The translations under genes and the position numbers were made by a program. This document shows positions 22,808 through 33,953 of a DNA stretch of 64,000 nucleotides, piece by piece (position 1 is the stretch's first letter; every line of letters starts with the position of its first letter). Origin of the DNA: Psococerastis gibbosa (taxonomy: Eukaryota; Arthropoda; Insecta; Psocodea; Psocidae). The notes beneath the pieces are model-generated. The model saw nothing but the letters and a program-made list of their open reading frames with translations, made no database searches and was not told the DNA's origin. Location of the stretch: assembly GCA_963971405.1 (NCBI GenBank), contig OZ020490.1, positions 20,733,464-20,797,463 on the forward strand, in the 5' to 3' direction.

Positions 22808-23150
22808 TTAAAAATTAAACTCCTCCCCCCCCCCAAAAAAAAAAAAATCTCCAAGGGCCCTGTTATCCAGCAACAGGCTGATTAGGCTGTTGCCCAAGGT
22901 GGCAGATTCAGAGGGGTGGCACAATTTGGCAATGTTTGATATATTATATGATATACGAGTACATAAAAATGCTAAAAAAAATAACGATTTCGTGTAACAG
23001 CGTTTTACTTTGCCTGCTGTGTTGATTGTCATTAGAGGCAGCCGAGGCAGGGGCCTCGTGGTCAACAAACAATCAGGGTGGAGTCCACTGTCAGCGGAAG
23101 GGGGCGACGTTTCAGGAGTGGGCGCTACTCTCATCATCAGGGTTAGTCCT
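22808..23150 (-). repeat. Dispersed repeat Q, copy 1 (CTGATGATG...CCCACTCC core)
   Basis: The minus strand contains CTGATGATGAGAGTAGCGCC, then CACTCCTGAAACGTCGCCCC and ATGACAATCAACACAGCAGG. The same order of blocks appears on the plus strand at 26515-26660. The shared frame (APTPETSP) stays open in both copies, but I cannot assign a family. It may be the 3' part of a retroelement. Confidence 0.6.
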
Positions 23151-23394
23151 CACCAATAGACAATGATGCCCCCCCCCCCCTCCCTTCCGCCCACCCCCCT
23201 CCCGAATCCCCCCTTCTTCCTCTCATACCAATTGTTAGATAGTGTTAACTCCGCTATGTTGGTTGGATAACAGAACAAAAGTTATTACGGTCATTTACAA
23301 TATATTGTACAATACCTATACTCTCGACTTTTAGGTACTTGTAAGTGACAAAAGCGGGCATAATACTGAGTAGAGTTCCCCTCTATTATGCTTA

Positions 23395-23556
23395 GGGGGG
23401 TATTCCATATACGTACAACGTCAACGAAAAATTGAAAAATGACGTTTTAGCAGACATTAAAGACATACTAAAAATTCTGCTACCACGTCAATTTACGTCA
23501 TTTTGACGTCATTTTTCAATTTTTCGTTGACGTTGTACGTATGTGGAATGGGCACC
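23395..23556. mobile_element. Harbinger-like MITE M3, 162 bp, TTA target duplication
   Basis: Flanked by TTA at 23392-23394 and 23557-23559. The arms (GGGGGGTATTCCATATACG onwards) are complementary for about 55 bp, so it folds almost completely. The interior has TTTTAGCAGACATTAAAGAC and TCTGCTACCACGTCA, the motif shared by all M elements. Confidence 0.9.
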
Positions 23557-24029
23557 TTATGGTACTTTAAGCCCTTCTGAGAGACAACTGTGACAACAAT
23601 ATAGGGATGGCTTTGTTTTATTAAAAATGGTAAATAAAAGGGGTCGTTGAATTAATGAACAAGAGACAAGTGTACGGCCTTATTGGTATGGCTCATATCT
23701 CATACAGAGGACCTGTGTAGGTACCAGATTATCCATCAAACGCATACCTGTTTGCTTAGGCTCATTTTACACCATGTGTGCCTTTTTAAATATTTTAATT
23801 TGTGGCCCTTTGTTTCCTGAGAACATAGGCGCCCAATCTGACTTTGGCCCTTCTCTTTCAAAACCCCAAATTTTTTTTACGGCCTTTATATATTTTCGGT
23901 ACTCGGTAGATATTTAAAGTACAGCGTAGGTACTGTAAAAAAGTACAGCCTGTTGAGCGAAGAGAAGATTAGAAGAATGGGCAAGTGGATTTAGGGCGGT
24001 TCCGACCAACCTTTTGACATTCAAAATCA

Positions 24030-24310
24030 ACTTTTTGGACTATTTTTTAAACATATTTTCCCCCGAGAGAGACCCCGGCCCCCTGAGTCCCGTTTGCAGT
24101 TTTATTAATAAGTCTTGGGTTCTGTAAAAACAAAGCAATTCATACACCCCCACTATATCGGGGCCAATTTTTCCAAAACAATCCACCCCCCAGCCCCCCT
24201 ATTTGCAGTTTTATTAATAAGTCTTTGTTTGTAAAATAAAGTTGTTTCCTGTCAAAATGGGTAAAACCCCACTAATTCGCGCCTGTTTTTTTAACTTTCC
24301 TCCAGGCTAC
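24030..24310. repeat. GC-rich tandem unit (T units), degenerate copies
   Basis: About two to three degenerate units of roughly 85-110 bp, with a CCCCCGAGAGAGACCCC core, GTTTTATTAATAAGTCTT spacer and GTAAAACCCCACTAATT. They correspond to the units in the 37, 40, 42 and 44 kb arrays. Confidence 0.6.
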
Positions 24311-24382
24311 AACTAGGCTTCACACCAAGTTTTCCGTTATCTTGTTTAAATTTTTAATCCCAGGTTAAGATTAAAAATAATC

Positions 24383-24480
24383 ACCATCAATCAATCAATT
24401 TTAATATCCCAGTACAGTAATACAGTTACAAAATTAAACATTACCCTATGGGCCATAGTAGGCCCGCAGGCATAATATCA
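24383..24480 (-). mobile_element. LINE/SINE 3' end with (TTGA)n tail
   Basis: On the minus strand the segment ends GGGATATTAAAATTGATTGA plus further TTGA units, the usual microsatellite tail of CR1/L2-type retroelements. Confidence 0.55.
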
Positions 24481-24928
24481 TATTCCCTTACTTGGCCAAT
24501 GATGACTACCCATAGAATTCTAAAATTCTTTTTGCAAAACCGGTCACTAAATGCCAATTTGGGGTCACCAGCAAACTAGCATTTCTTATTTATTTATTTC
24601 TCGCACTTATCCCTTCCACATAATTGTATAAACGAAAAACTTCGTTACTTATAAAGAAACTAATAATTTGATTTTGGACGCCTATGCTGTGCCACAGGTC
24701 TCATCTCTAACCGCAGATGGCAGACAGATAGCCTTCTCATAGGACCTCTATTTATTTTATTGTTGACTCACACAAACCATAAGGCGACCATTCTTTATTT
24801 TGAAAAGGTTATCAATCTGTGCTGCCTCAATTTTAATTCAAATATTGTTGGGTAGGTATCCTCAATCCTGTTTGAGAAGGAATTGAATCATTGTATTTTA
24901 TAACTGAAGCGGCAATGCTTACTACGTT

Positions 24929-25039
24929 CATGGACGGATACAGGGGGGGGGGGGGTAGCTGACCTGATACTACATGTGTTTTTCCTATTTTGACCCACAA
25001 CTACCCCCCCCCCCTTAAATTGGGCTGGATCCGTCCCTG
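24929..25039. mobile_element. hAT MITE with poly-G ends, perfect 8-bp duplication
   Basis: 111 bp flanked by ACTACGTT at 24921-24928 and 25040-25047. Ends CATGGACGGATAC and GGATCCGTCCCTG. A G run of about 12 lies 15 bp inside the left end and a C run of about 11 lies 30 bp inside the right end. Confidence 0.92.
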
Positions 25040-25304
25040 ACTACGTTCGGGTACTTATTAACAACAAATCCGACCACTCCTACTTAGCGGTTTTCATTTT
25101 TTTGTGCAAAGTAAGGAAATCGATCGTAGAGCAGTGGTTAAAAATAGTCGTTAAAATAGAAGAAATTTTATGCTCTTCTGACCTCATCATATTCATATTT
25201 GATATTTGTTATGTGGTCTTCACTAACACTAATTGGCCGCAGTTTCTTCTATTTACTTGTCCCTCAAGTTCTATGTACAATCTATATATTATTTTCTGTT
25301 ATAT

Positions 25305-25440
25305 ATTGCGCGGCCCCGCCCCCCTTGCGCCTGTGGCGGGCGGAAGCTCGCCCCTTCGGGGCCTCGCATTAACATGGTTCCATTGGGCATTACGCAGCTC
25401 GGCCCTTCAGGGCTTCCGATTCAATTTCCAGAATTTTCTA
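25305..25440. repeat. GC-rich block with two TTC(G/A)-loop hairpins
   Basis: A sharply GC-rich island in AT-rich DNA. It contains two similar hairpins, CTCGCCCCTTCGGGGC and CTCGGCCCTTCAGGGC, about 50 bp apart, after GCGCGGCCCCGCCCCCCTTG. I do not recognise the family. Confidence 0.6.
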
Positions 25441-25729
25441 ATGCTCCGCGCTATTTTTAAATTTTTTTCTGTCTTAAGAACCTTCTCCAGACAATAACAA
25501 ACACACAAAAAAAAATAAAAATAGTGAAATCGTTCACGCGTGATGCCGTGACATAGGGAAATAGGGATTCATTTTTATATAGAGAGATTTCGTACGCCTG
25601 TAAGGTTTTTCTCTCCTGGTTGCATTTTTTGTGACGGCCACATATACAATAGTATAGACTACTAGCGGGTTGTCTTATAAATTGCAAGCCGCCTCGCATG
25701 TGTCAAAAATGTCGAACATTACTAGTAGG

Positions 25730-25766
<37 letters not shown>

Positions 25767-26489
25767 GTTTTCATTATAATGGACTAGCCAATGCCCAATT
25801 TAGGTACTACTCAAAAGGCAGAACCGCCCCATGGAAATCTGCACCTGGCTCTTCTAGAAATATAAAGCACCCGAAGGCGACTGAATTAGCCAAAACCCCC
25901 TTATAAACCTGCACCTCATCGCCCTAATCAGGATCTACTAAAACCTAAAATCAACGCATTGTTAATTTTTCAAAATTCTTTATAGACACCAAAACCCTCG
26001 GGCGAGAAAAAACCTGATTCTAGGTATGACATATCATGTCTTTCAATCTAATGGCGGCCTCTTTGAACTCATCCAGGTTTAGCCATCTATTTTTTTTCAA
26101 TGGTTTTTGATTGTATTATCTTCATTAATGCTGATGGTTGGTTCTTTAATTAGGTACTCCTAGTTTGGATGTTTTGACTTGTCCTGTCCATTGATTACGC
26201 CTATAATGAAGGCTGACGCATTGTTTGAGATTAGTAGTTGTATAGAGATTATAGGTAGCCTATGCGGATTGGATTATGTTATTTGGACACACAGTGTATG
26301 CTAGGAATTGTTATGACTCGCGGGCTTATAAAGGACACAGGTGTGAGAAATTGGGCATCGGCACTGTTATGAAATCTTCTGCACCAGTGGCGTATGTAAG
26401 GGGGGCCTCAATGAGTGGACCCGCCCGCCCCCCACCCCGAAATGGGAAAATGTAAGCCGAAGTTGTGTAAAGCATCATTTTCCCGATCT
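25441..26489. other. No gene; (AAT)n at 25726-25763
   Basis: A pure AAT microsatellite of about 13 units lies within AT-rich DNA. CAGTGGCGTATGTAAGGGGGG at 26389 onwards looks like a hAT left end whose partner was not found. Confidence 0.5.
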
Positions 26490-26700
26490 AATAGATGTTC
26501 CTTATCAGAACTAAGCCTTCAGTCCTTCTCAGGACTTAGCCTGATGATGGAAGTAGCACCCACTCCCGAAACGTCACCCCTTAATTGTTCAATGGTTATG
26601 AGGCCCATGCCTCAAATGACTATTAGCACAACAGGCAATGTAAGTCCAACTATCCCTTTGTTAAATAGAGGCTATCTGGTTTTTCTGGTTTTCTTTACAT
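26490..26700 (+). repeat. Dispersed repeat Q, copy 2
   Basis: Same block order as 22808-23150 in the opposite orientation: CTGATGATGGAAGTAGCACC, ACTCCCGAAACGTCACCCC, ATGACTATTAGCACAACAGG. No family is assigned. Confidence 0.6.
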
Positions 26701-28050
26701 AGCCCTCCTATGTAATATTTCTCTGTATCGAGAATACTTATCTACCCCCTCTAGATATCTTGTTGCAAACAACCTTCTTGTTCCTTTTCAGTTTATGGCC
26801 ATTGGCTTCATTGTTATAGGCTACTTACAATATTATGGATTAATTCTCGAGTACATTTCTATCCAGTGGAAACTTATTTCATTTTGAAGGGGATGACCCT
26901 AGCTATCTGTCATTACCCAGGACCCTGTTTGCACCCCCTCCCCTGACCCCTTGGGTCCACCTCTGGAGGATAAACATACTCCTACTGGCTACTTTGCATC
27001 TAAAATATATAAATATAATATAATATATACACATTGTATACTATATCCTAGGAAGATTTTCCAGTTCCACAACAAGACCAAATTTTCATCCATGCAAGAT
27101 AGGTATTCCAATATTGGGCCCAAATTTTAAGCTGCTGTAAGTTCCCCCTCCCCAAAACTTCTGACGGGCTATTTGACGTACAAATATTCATTCATTCTAA
27201 AAATATGGGGAGTCGTCAGCAGGCGGGCCCATACTGTATGTAAATGATATAACTGCTAATACAATAATAGGCTATGATAGTGATAAGACTAAGTGCTACC
27301 AATAATCTCTAACTTCCCGCCCCTTTCTTCCCCTAAACTTCCGGTCATTGACATATTAGTGATGAGTGGAAGTCTGGAACGAGCTTTGCTCTGCAATTCA
27401 GGACCGGATCTGATAAATCTCAGCGCTATCCGGGCCGTATCCAAACGGGTGCTTAAGTTTAAATCCTTAAATACGAATAACACATCTACATTTTTTTTTC
27501 TAACGCCTGCTTTCAGCATGTCTGCTTTAAGCAACCCTGTGGGCCTGTGAGTGAGTCTATTTATTAACTTGAGCCACCCTAAGGGCAGAATCCTTCACCC
27601 GAGGGAGAAGGGGAGTTGATTGACAGGGTTGTTTCCAGTGAATTGTGCAAAAAAGGTGTTGTGAGTAAAAGGGTATATATTGAAACAAAACCAGTTTAAG
27701 GTTGCCATAGACCCATAATAATTGTCCTCGCCTTAAAAGAAAGATTAAATTAAATTAGACATACATAAATTAAATATAGAACGCTCGGGTGGGTAGATTA
27801 TGGCATTATTAATTTGAGTTTTTTATTTAAATAAAAATAATTTATAAGCAGTCTATGTAAACGATATAATGAGAGCATTCACAATGTTGTTAAAGTTACC
27901 TCTAATTAAGTGTGTTAAGTGGAGTATATCCAATTCGCTCTTTACTAATATTGATCGAATATAACAATAACCCTAAGAAATATATTTTATATATAATTAT
28001 TATGTAGTCGTATTGCCCAACCTTGAATTGTAGTGATCATACTACAGAAG
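26701..28050. other. No gene recognised
   Basis: Two overlapping antiparallel open frames at about 27290-27550 (81 and 85 codons) show no recognisable motif. I regard them as chance or remnant repeat sequence. Confidence 0.4.
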
Positions 28051-28256
28051 CATGGCCGTGCCCGGGGGGTTGGTCCATGACGTCCGGACCCCCCCCCCCC
28101 AGAAATATTTTTTTTCATGTAAACCTGTATTGTATGAAGAATTTGAATACATTTATATGAGTTTGAACACTGGATAGAATGGACTTTCATTAATAAATAA
28201 CGTAAAAAATGTTTTGCACCCCCCCCCCCCCTCGAAATCGAAAGCTGGGCACGGCC
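28051..28256. mobile_element. hAT-like poly-C MITE, family CAWGGCCGTGCCC
   Basis: Ends CATGGCCGTGCCC and GGGCACGGCCTTG form an inverted repeat. C runs of 12-14 lie 25-40 bp inside each end, followed by AGAAATATTTTTTT-like sequence. The interior ATGAA...TGGACTTTCATTAATAA is shared with 30342-30542 and 51719-51894. The flanking 8-mers do not match. Confidence 0.75.
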
Positions 28257-28948
28257 TTGTATCTAAGGGGACAAGGGGTTAAACCAATAGGTATCAACCC
28301 ATTCATGACTCTTCTGCTCTTTATCCTTAATATAATAATCCATTTATCTCCGTATTAGCCGATTCATTAACATTAAACATAAAACAAAGTCAGCCGTATA
28401 TTTAATGGCTGCCACTAGCCTACACTATAAGCCCACTCCTTGTTTCTTTATCTATAGTTTTTTTAATTGTTGACCTCATGCACTGTTACTTGTAGGGAGA
28501 CTAGCACTATAGGTTTATCAGGTATTGCCTGTTAATTACCAAGTAGATAAATTTGATTAATAGTATTCAGTGAGTGCCACCTGTTTGAACTAGAGGTCTC
28601 CATCACCTGCTCCTTGCAGCCTCCGCATTTTCCATTCATTTCTTAGGTGGACTCGTTGCCGAGCCAGGAGCAGGTGAATTTCTAGTAGACTGTTTAGACT
28701 GTTGATGTAGCGGTAATGCGGAAAGAAGAACGTGCTCACTAGAGCTGCGGAGAATTTTACAATGCCCTTATAGTTTTTTAACTTTTACATTTTCAAAAGC
28801 AACCAGAAAAAAGAATGAGAATACAGTAACTTCACAATAAGAACGGGTAGTTCTTAGGTAGTAAAACGGTAGTTCATAATAATTATCCTATTGTCTATAA
28901 GAAAGACAGGCCGCCAAAGAACCTACCCAGATTAACCAATCAGTGGGT

Positions 28949-29178
28949 GACTTTAGGTTAACAACGGGTCATGATTACCTTCAGAAACACCTTTACCGTA
29001 TAGGTGTAGCAGCGGAACTTTACTGCCCTCTGTGTGACCCGAAAAGAAATGGACAGAAGGCACCTTAAGACGTGCCCTGTCAATAGCACAAGGTCACCAG
29101 ATTATGTGTTGAATTAGGCTGCCAGAAAGCTGATGGCGGAAGCCTAATGCTATGGTGTAATTAAAAAAAAAAAAAAAA
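28949..29178 (+). pseudogene. LINE 3' end encoding a CCHC finger, with poly(A) tail
   Basis: The plus-strand frame reads TTGHDYLQKHLYRIGVAAEL, then CPLCDPK. After a frame change it continues as HLKTCPVNSTRSPDYVLN. Together these give the CxxC...HxxxxC finger that closes the ORF of many invertebrate non-LTR elements. The sequence ends in AAGCCTAATGCTATGGTGTA, then TTA and about 16 A residues (29163-29178). At least one frameshift and one stop show that it is dead. The same 3' end lies on the minus strand at 47680-47830. Confidence 0.78.
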
Positions 29179-29285
29179 CAGTAAGAAGACAATTAAGGTA
29201 CAGGTAGAGTTCTCTATTTCAAATAATATATATACTGTATATACGAGTATATGTACGAATACGTCACAGTGGCCACTGTTATTTC

Positions 29286-29447
29286 TGACCAATTTTTCAG
29301 AAACCACAACATCTGTAAATGCAGTACAAATCATATACTGTATTAAACTAAACTGATAGCTCAGTAACTGTACTGTCAGTTTAGTTTAATACAGTATATG
29401 ATTTGTACTGTATTTACAGGTTTTATGGTTTCTGAAAAATTGGTCAA
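29286..29447. mobile_element. Long near-perfect hairpin (foldback MITE?)
   Basis: Arms of about 70 nt (29286-29355 and 29374-29447) pair with few mismatches around an 18-nt loop. They include GTACAAATCATATACTGTAT with its complement and CTGACCAATTTTTCAGAAACC with its complement. No target duplication is clear. Confidence 0.8.
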
Positions 29448-30341
29448 AAATTACTTTGTCGACTCTGATACTAGACGACTCATATGTACAGCATACACAA
29501 GCGCTTACATAAATAAATAAATATACATATAGATATATATATATTTCTGTTAAATTATACAATACAAGTAATCAAAAAGTAAAAGTTCTGTAATTATCAT
29601 TGTACTAGTGCCTCAGTGACTGACAGTGTAGAAAGCTTTCTCTAAGTGATGGTTTCTAAGCAATTTAGGGAAGTTAGTAGAATTTCTCGCTGCTCTCAGT
29701 TCAATCGGGAGTTTCCTAAGGTAGGCGAATCCTTGTAGTATAGGATCCAGTCGCTCCCACTTGGCTGAGCGTAGGCTATATTAAGCCGGCCGCCATAACA
29801 AGTTGAATCCAGCGGACTAGAGCAGGTTCAAAGCAGCAGGTAACTTGGTCGTGTGCACAGTGCCAGTAGGGAAACATGGTAGGACTTGTCCTGGTCACCT
29901 CCGAACTAATCGTGTGACTTCACTGTGTTTCCCAAGTGGCTCGGAATCCACTATAATTAGGAGGTCCACTGTCCTATGGGCTGGCATAGGGCAGTCAAGT
30001 CGGGGTCGCTCTATGGGCCCAAATATGAGGCCTAAGTCGTTATTAACCCAACGAACACAACTACTACTGGGCCATATTATAATTTACTGTGGCCCATTTA
30101 ACCTTGCCCTGCCAACGACCTCATTGAATTTTCGGACATTATTGGTATTGTTTCCGCAAACTTCCTCGACGTCAACCATCATATTAACTACCTACATAAT
30201 AAGAAGTGGGAAATTCTCTTTAGCAGAAAAGTACCTTGAATTTAAATATACACTAACAAGCCTGCTACATGTTTTTTTCTATTTTTTACCCCCCCCCCCC
30301 CCATTGAAATGACGATCCTGCAGGCTCTCGGGATCCTTGAT
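29448..30341. other. No gene recognised
   Basis: An open frame of 155 codons at 29845-30312 ends in a poly-proline encoded by a C run. It has no recognised domain and its composition changes along its length, so I do not call it a gene. Confidence 0.4.
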
Positions 30342-30542
30342 CCATAGGCTGTGCCCAAGTTTTGATTTCAGGGGGTCCAATTATTTTTATTAATTTATTT
30401 AACTTATTAATGAAAGTCCAGTGTTCAAACTCAAATAAATTTATTCAAATTCTTCAAACAATGCATGGTTAACATTAAAAAAATTATTTCGGGGGGGGGG
30501 GGGGTCCGAACCCCTTGCACCACTCCCCTGGGAACGACCATG
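30342..30542. mobile_element. hAT-like poly-G MITE, family CAWGGCCGTGCCC, degraded copy
   Basis: Ends CATAGGCTGTGCCCAAG and CCTGGGAACGACCATG. The interior matches 28051-28256 in reverse (ATTAATGAAAGTCCAGTGTT and related). A G run of 13 lies about 50 bp inside the right end. Confidence 0.7.
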
Positions 30543-30549
30543 TCATCGG

Positions 30550-30690
30550 CCTCGATGGCAAGGTGGTAGCGTGCTTGTTCTTGTGCGAGTCTCATGCGAT
30601 CGGAGACGTGTCGTAACTCAGCACAAGTATTAATTTACTCATTGAGGCGACTGAAGAGGTCAATCGGATACATTCATTAAATTGTTTGTA
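30550..30690 (+). mobile_element. tRNA-derived SINE, family S, copy 3
   Basis: CCTCGATGGCAAGGTGGTAG head, CTTGTGCGAGTCT, CATGCGATCGG, GTCGTAACTCAGCACA and GCGACTGAAGAGGTCAATCGG, then ATACATTCATTAAATTG. Confidence 0.75.
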
Positions 30691-31570
30691 TGCGATTAAC
30701 CTTTTTTTAACAAAACCAAAAAAAAAAAAAATTGTATTGGGCTACAGGTTTGTGGGTAAGGTATTCCGATTGTAATAAGATTTTACTTGATTCGTCTCTC
30801 CCCAAAAAAAATAAAGCTGAATCATTATATCATTTTTCATTCAAATCAAAACCAAACTAAGCTTCTGATAAATATCAGACCAAGAATTTAGGCCAGCCAC
30901 AAGACGCAGCTCAATTTAGTCCACCCTCATTTCGAATGTCATTGGATTGTTTGATCAACATGTGAGATAATGAACCTGGTTCTACTAACATCATGTTAAG
31001 GGAAACTTAATTTGTTTAAATAACCTATTAGCCGTGTGTCAACTTGTAGACGTATGTAGATTTGGAGGCTGATTGTGTCAGAAATGGATGCCGGTTTTGG
31101 ATTATTATAAAACTTTAGTTAGGGATTTTCTTTCCTTAGTTTTATGTCACATTATTTTTGATGGGGCTAAACAAGTGTACTATAGAACTTTCCGGTTAAA
31201 ACTTTCAGTGTTAGTGCACCCGTCAAGTTGACAGGCCTGAAGTCAGAATTGTATATTATCACTTAGTTAGGGGCTGCCTTTTAGAGTTCGGTTTTTGTTT
31301 TTTACTTTCCTCGCCCCTCCCCCAGATAATAATAATAATAATAATAATATACGCTCGTTTTTATTGTGGGATCTGTAACGTGGGTTACGATTTTTTTTCA
31401 TTTCCCTTCCCCGCGATTCATGAAAAACTTGATTCCGGCTCTCGTAAGAATATTAAACGTTCTATGCAGGGCCTTCCCTTCCCCTTTTTAGGGAGCATAC
31501 CTATTTAACACAGCAATAACTCAGAACTATAACAAAACTATGGCAAAAGTATTGTGTGTACGATTTAGCT
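30691..31570. other. No gene; (ATA)n at about 31326-31350
   Basis: AT-rich sequence with an A run at about 30719-30731 and an AAT/ATA microsatellite. No coding or mobile element boundary is recognised. Confidence 0.4.
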
Positions 31571-32343
31571 CAGTGATCCCCATTCTTATACCGCCGTTAG
31601 GCGCCCATTCCATTGACCGGCTAGGGCTATTTCCAAAAACAGTGACGTGGTAGCAGACATTCAAGACTTAGGTTGCGTTTCCACCGATCTCGCATTGCAG
31701 AATGCAAATGACATTGACGCAAATTAGAATTTTTCTTTTTATAGAAATCTATTAAAATGTTTGTACTTAACATCTCCCATGGCGCCATCTTTTAATTTTA
31801 GTTTGTTTGTTTGTGATTTTACTGTATGATCATTGATCAATTTTAACTATGGCATAGAGGAAAATAAACATTTCCGTCAATTCTGCAATGCGAGGTCGGT
31901 GGAAACGCCACCTAAGTCTTGAATGTCTGCTACCACGTCACCGTTGTTGGAAATAGCCCTAGCCGGTCAATGGAATGGGCACCTTACCCACATTTAAAGA
32001 AGCCAAATTTCCGTGCCTGGCCCCCTACCCAGTTAACAAAGAAAAATAAATCAATATCAAAATATATTGCCCCTTTTTTAATGGGCAAAATGTGGCTGCA
32101 CAAATTTTTGATGTTGGGACCAATATTTTCCGAAAGAGCCACTCACTTCTCGAGGTTTTTTAGTGTGTTTCGGCCCTTTGGTTTTAACCTAGACATCGGT
32201 ACGATGTATATGATGTTGCAAATCAATATTTTCAGAGCCTACCTATTGCTACCAACTGTCATCGGCAACCTTTCCCGAAATTAATAAATTTCCCTCCCAA
32301 AGCCTTTAACAGGGCGCCTTCGCCCACAGTTTCGGAACCACTG
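31571..32343. mobile_element. hAT-like element, 773 bp, 7/8 target duplication, carries a nested MITE
   Basis: Left end CAGTGATCCCCA, right end TTTCGGAACCACTG. Flanks ATTTAGCT (31563-31570) and ATTTAGAT (32344-32351) match at 7 of 8 positions. No transposase is present. A Harbinger-like MITE sits 29 bp inside the left end. Confidence 0.75.
31600..31983. mobile_element. Harbinger-like MITE M1, copy a, TTA target duplication
   Basis: 384 bp with arms starting GGCGCCCATTCCATTGACC and ending GGTCAATGGAATGGGCACC. TTA flanks at 31597-31599 and 31984-31986. The subterminal GTGACGTGGTAGCAGACATT occurs in both arms and the centre holds TGATCATTGATCAATTTTAA. Closely matches 45914-46302. Confidence 0.93.
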
Positions 32344-32900
32344 ATTTAGATTATAGACAAGGGGTTCCCAAACTTTTTTGTCCGTGGACCACTTGATTAT
32401 TTTATGATTTTCCGTGGATCCCCATGGCTATAATAGGAAAATCGTTAAATTCCAGGGCCAAAATTAAGTGGCTTGTGCCTAAAATTACGTGCTAATATTT
32501 ATTATTTATTATTTATATTTGGCCCACAGTTTCGGAACCACTGATTTAGATTATAGACAAGGGGTTCCCAAACTTTTTTGTCCGTGGACCACTTGATTAT
32601 TTTATGATTTTCCGTAGATCCCCATGGCTATAATAGGAAAATCGTTAAATTCCAGGGCCAAAATTAAGTAGCTTGTGCCTAAAATTACGTGCTAATATTT
32701 ATTATTTATATTTGGCCCACAGTTTCGGAACCACTGATTTAGATTATAGACAAGGGGTTCCCAAACTTTTTTGTCCGTGGACCACTTGATTATTTTATGA
32801 TTTTCCGTGGATTCCCATGGCTATAATAGGAAAATCGTTAAATTCCAGGGCCAAAATTAAGTAGCTTGTGTCTAAAATTACGAGCTAATATTTGATTAAA
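32322..32900. repeat. Three tandem units of about 195-200 bp spanning a host/hAT junction
   Basis: Units begin at about 32322, 32522 and 32715 with GCCCACAGTTTCGGAACCAC. Each contains roughly 37 bp of flanking DNA and about 160 bp of the left end of the 32359-33048 hAT element. The units differ from one another by only a few bases and short deletions, so the amplification is recent and came after the insertion. Confidence 0.9.
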
Positions 32901-33048
32901 TGTTTAGAACTGGTATCGGGCGGATTTTGTAGTTAGACTTACTGTATTTTATTTCAAATTTCCAATAACTCAGCTGTTTTATTTTCTTATTTCTTACTTT
33001 GACCCGTGGACCACCGGTGGTCCATGGACCACAGTTTGGGAACCCCTG
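32359..33048. mobile_element. hAT element with perfect 8-bp duplication
   Basis: Left end (C)AAGGGGTTCCCAAACTTTTT, right end AGTTTGGGAACCCCTG, flanked by TTATAGAC at 32351-32358 and 33049-33056. The termini match the CAGGGGT-type hAT (Charlie-like) consensus. The length is inflated by the tandem amplification of its left end. Confidence 0.88.
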
Positions 33049-33871
33049 TTATAGACTAATAAGGGTCATATTCTGTGAGCCTGATGGTAAACCCGACCCT
33101 GGTTATAGCCAGGTACTATCATGTTTCTGTTATTAAAAATGCCTTGTCTACAATATGCAATATATTGTATGTGTACCTAACAGCCGCAGGTACCCAGCTT
33201 GTTAATATCATGGAGCAACAGCGTGCAGCTAGCAGTCCAGATTAAATCTTAGCGTGTCAGACCTATGTCACTCTGTCATGTACCTGTAAAATCCGACACA
33301 ATACATTTTAGGTTACACACAGTGGCATGTTTTTCTTTGTCACCGGTGGTTGGGGTTATTTAAGTTTTAAATGTATCTGCCGGGGTTTTATTGTTGGGGG
33401 CTAAAGTTTCATTTGTTATTGTTACCAATCTGCCCATGCTCACGTGGACATGAGGCTGGATTTAGTTTTTCAATTTATACTCGAGTCTGTTTTCACATTG
33501 ATAGGTTTATTTTCGATTTAAGATGATGTTCCCCTGTTATATAGGTATTTTTGGACTTTGTCATATCTTTGTCATATTTCATGTCAGCACAGGTATAATA
33601 GTGCTACATGTATATGGACATTGGGTTTCTTCTGAAGGGTTATTAGTTTGAGGCCATTTTCAAGCCCATAAAGCGGGCGATGCTGGCCCGCACTATCTTG
33701 AAGAGAAGGAGGCAAATCTATAAGGTATAGCCTAAGGGCTCCACTAGGTTATTATGACAAAAAACTTATGTATTATTTAGTTGTCCTGAACACACATACG
33801 ATACATATACAACTATACAAGTATATATATACAGTATATACTGTAGATATAAGCCACCTCTGACTTATTAA

Positions 33872-33904
<33 letters not shown>

Positions 33905-33953
33905 AGTGTGTCTATATGTGTCTATATTATATAAGTGTGTATATATGTGTCTA
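33049..33953. other. No gene; (ATT)n at about 33870-33902
   Basis: No coding sequence is recognised. The ATT microsatellite and a duplicated TATAAGTGTG(T)CTATATG segment lie immediately before the LINE at 33954. Confidence 0.45.

Noticed and set aside
29845..30312. 155-codon open frame
   Set aside because: Ends in a proline run made by a C tract, has no recognisable motif, and its composition is inconsistent with a protein-coding exon.
32322..32900. CRISPR-like direct repeats
   Set aside because: Units of about 195 bp without short repeat/spacer alternation in a eukaryotic window; it is a tandem duplication of a transposon junction.
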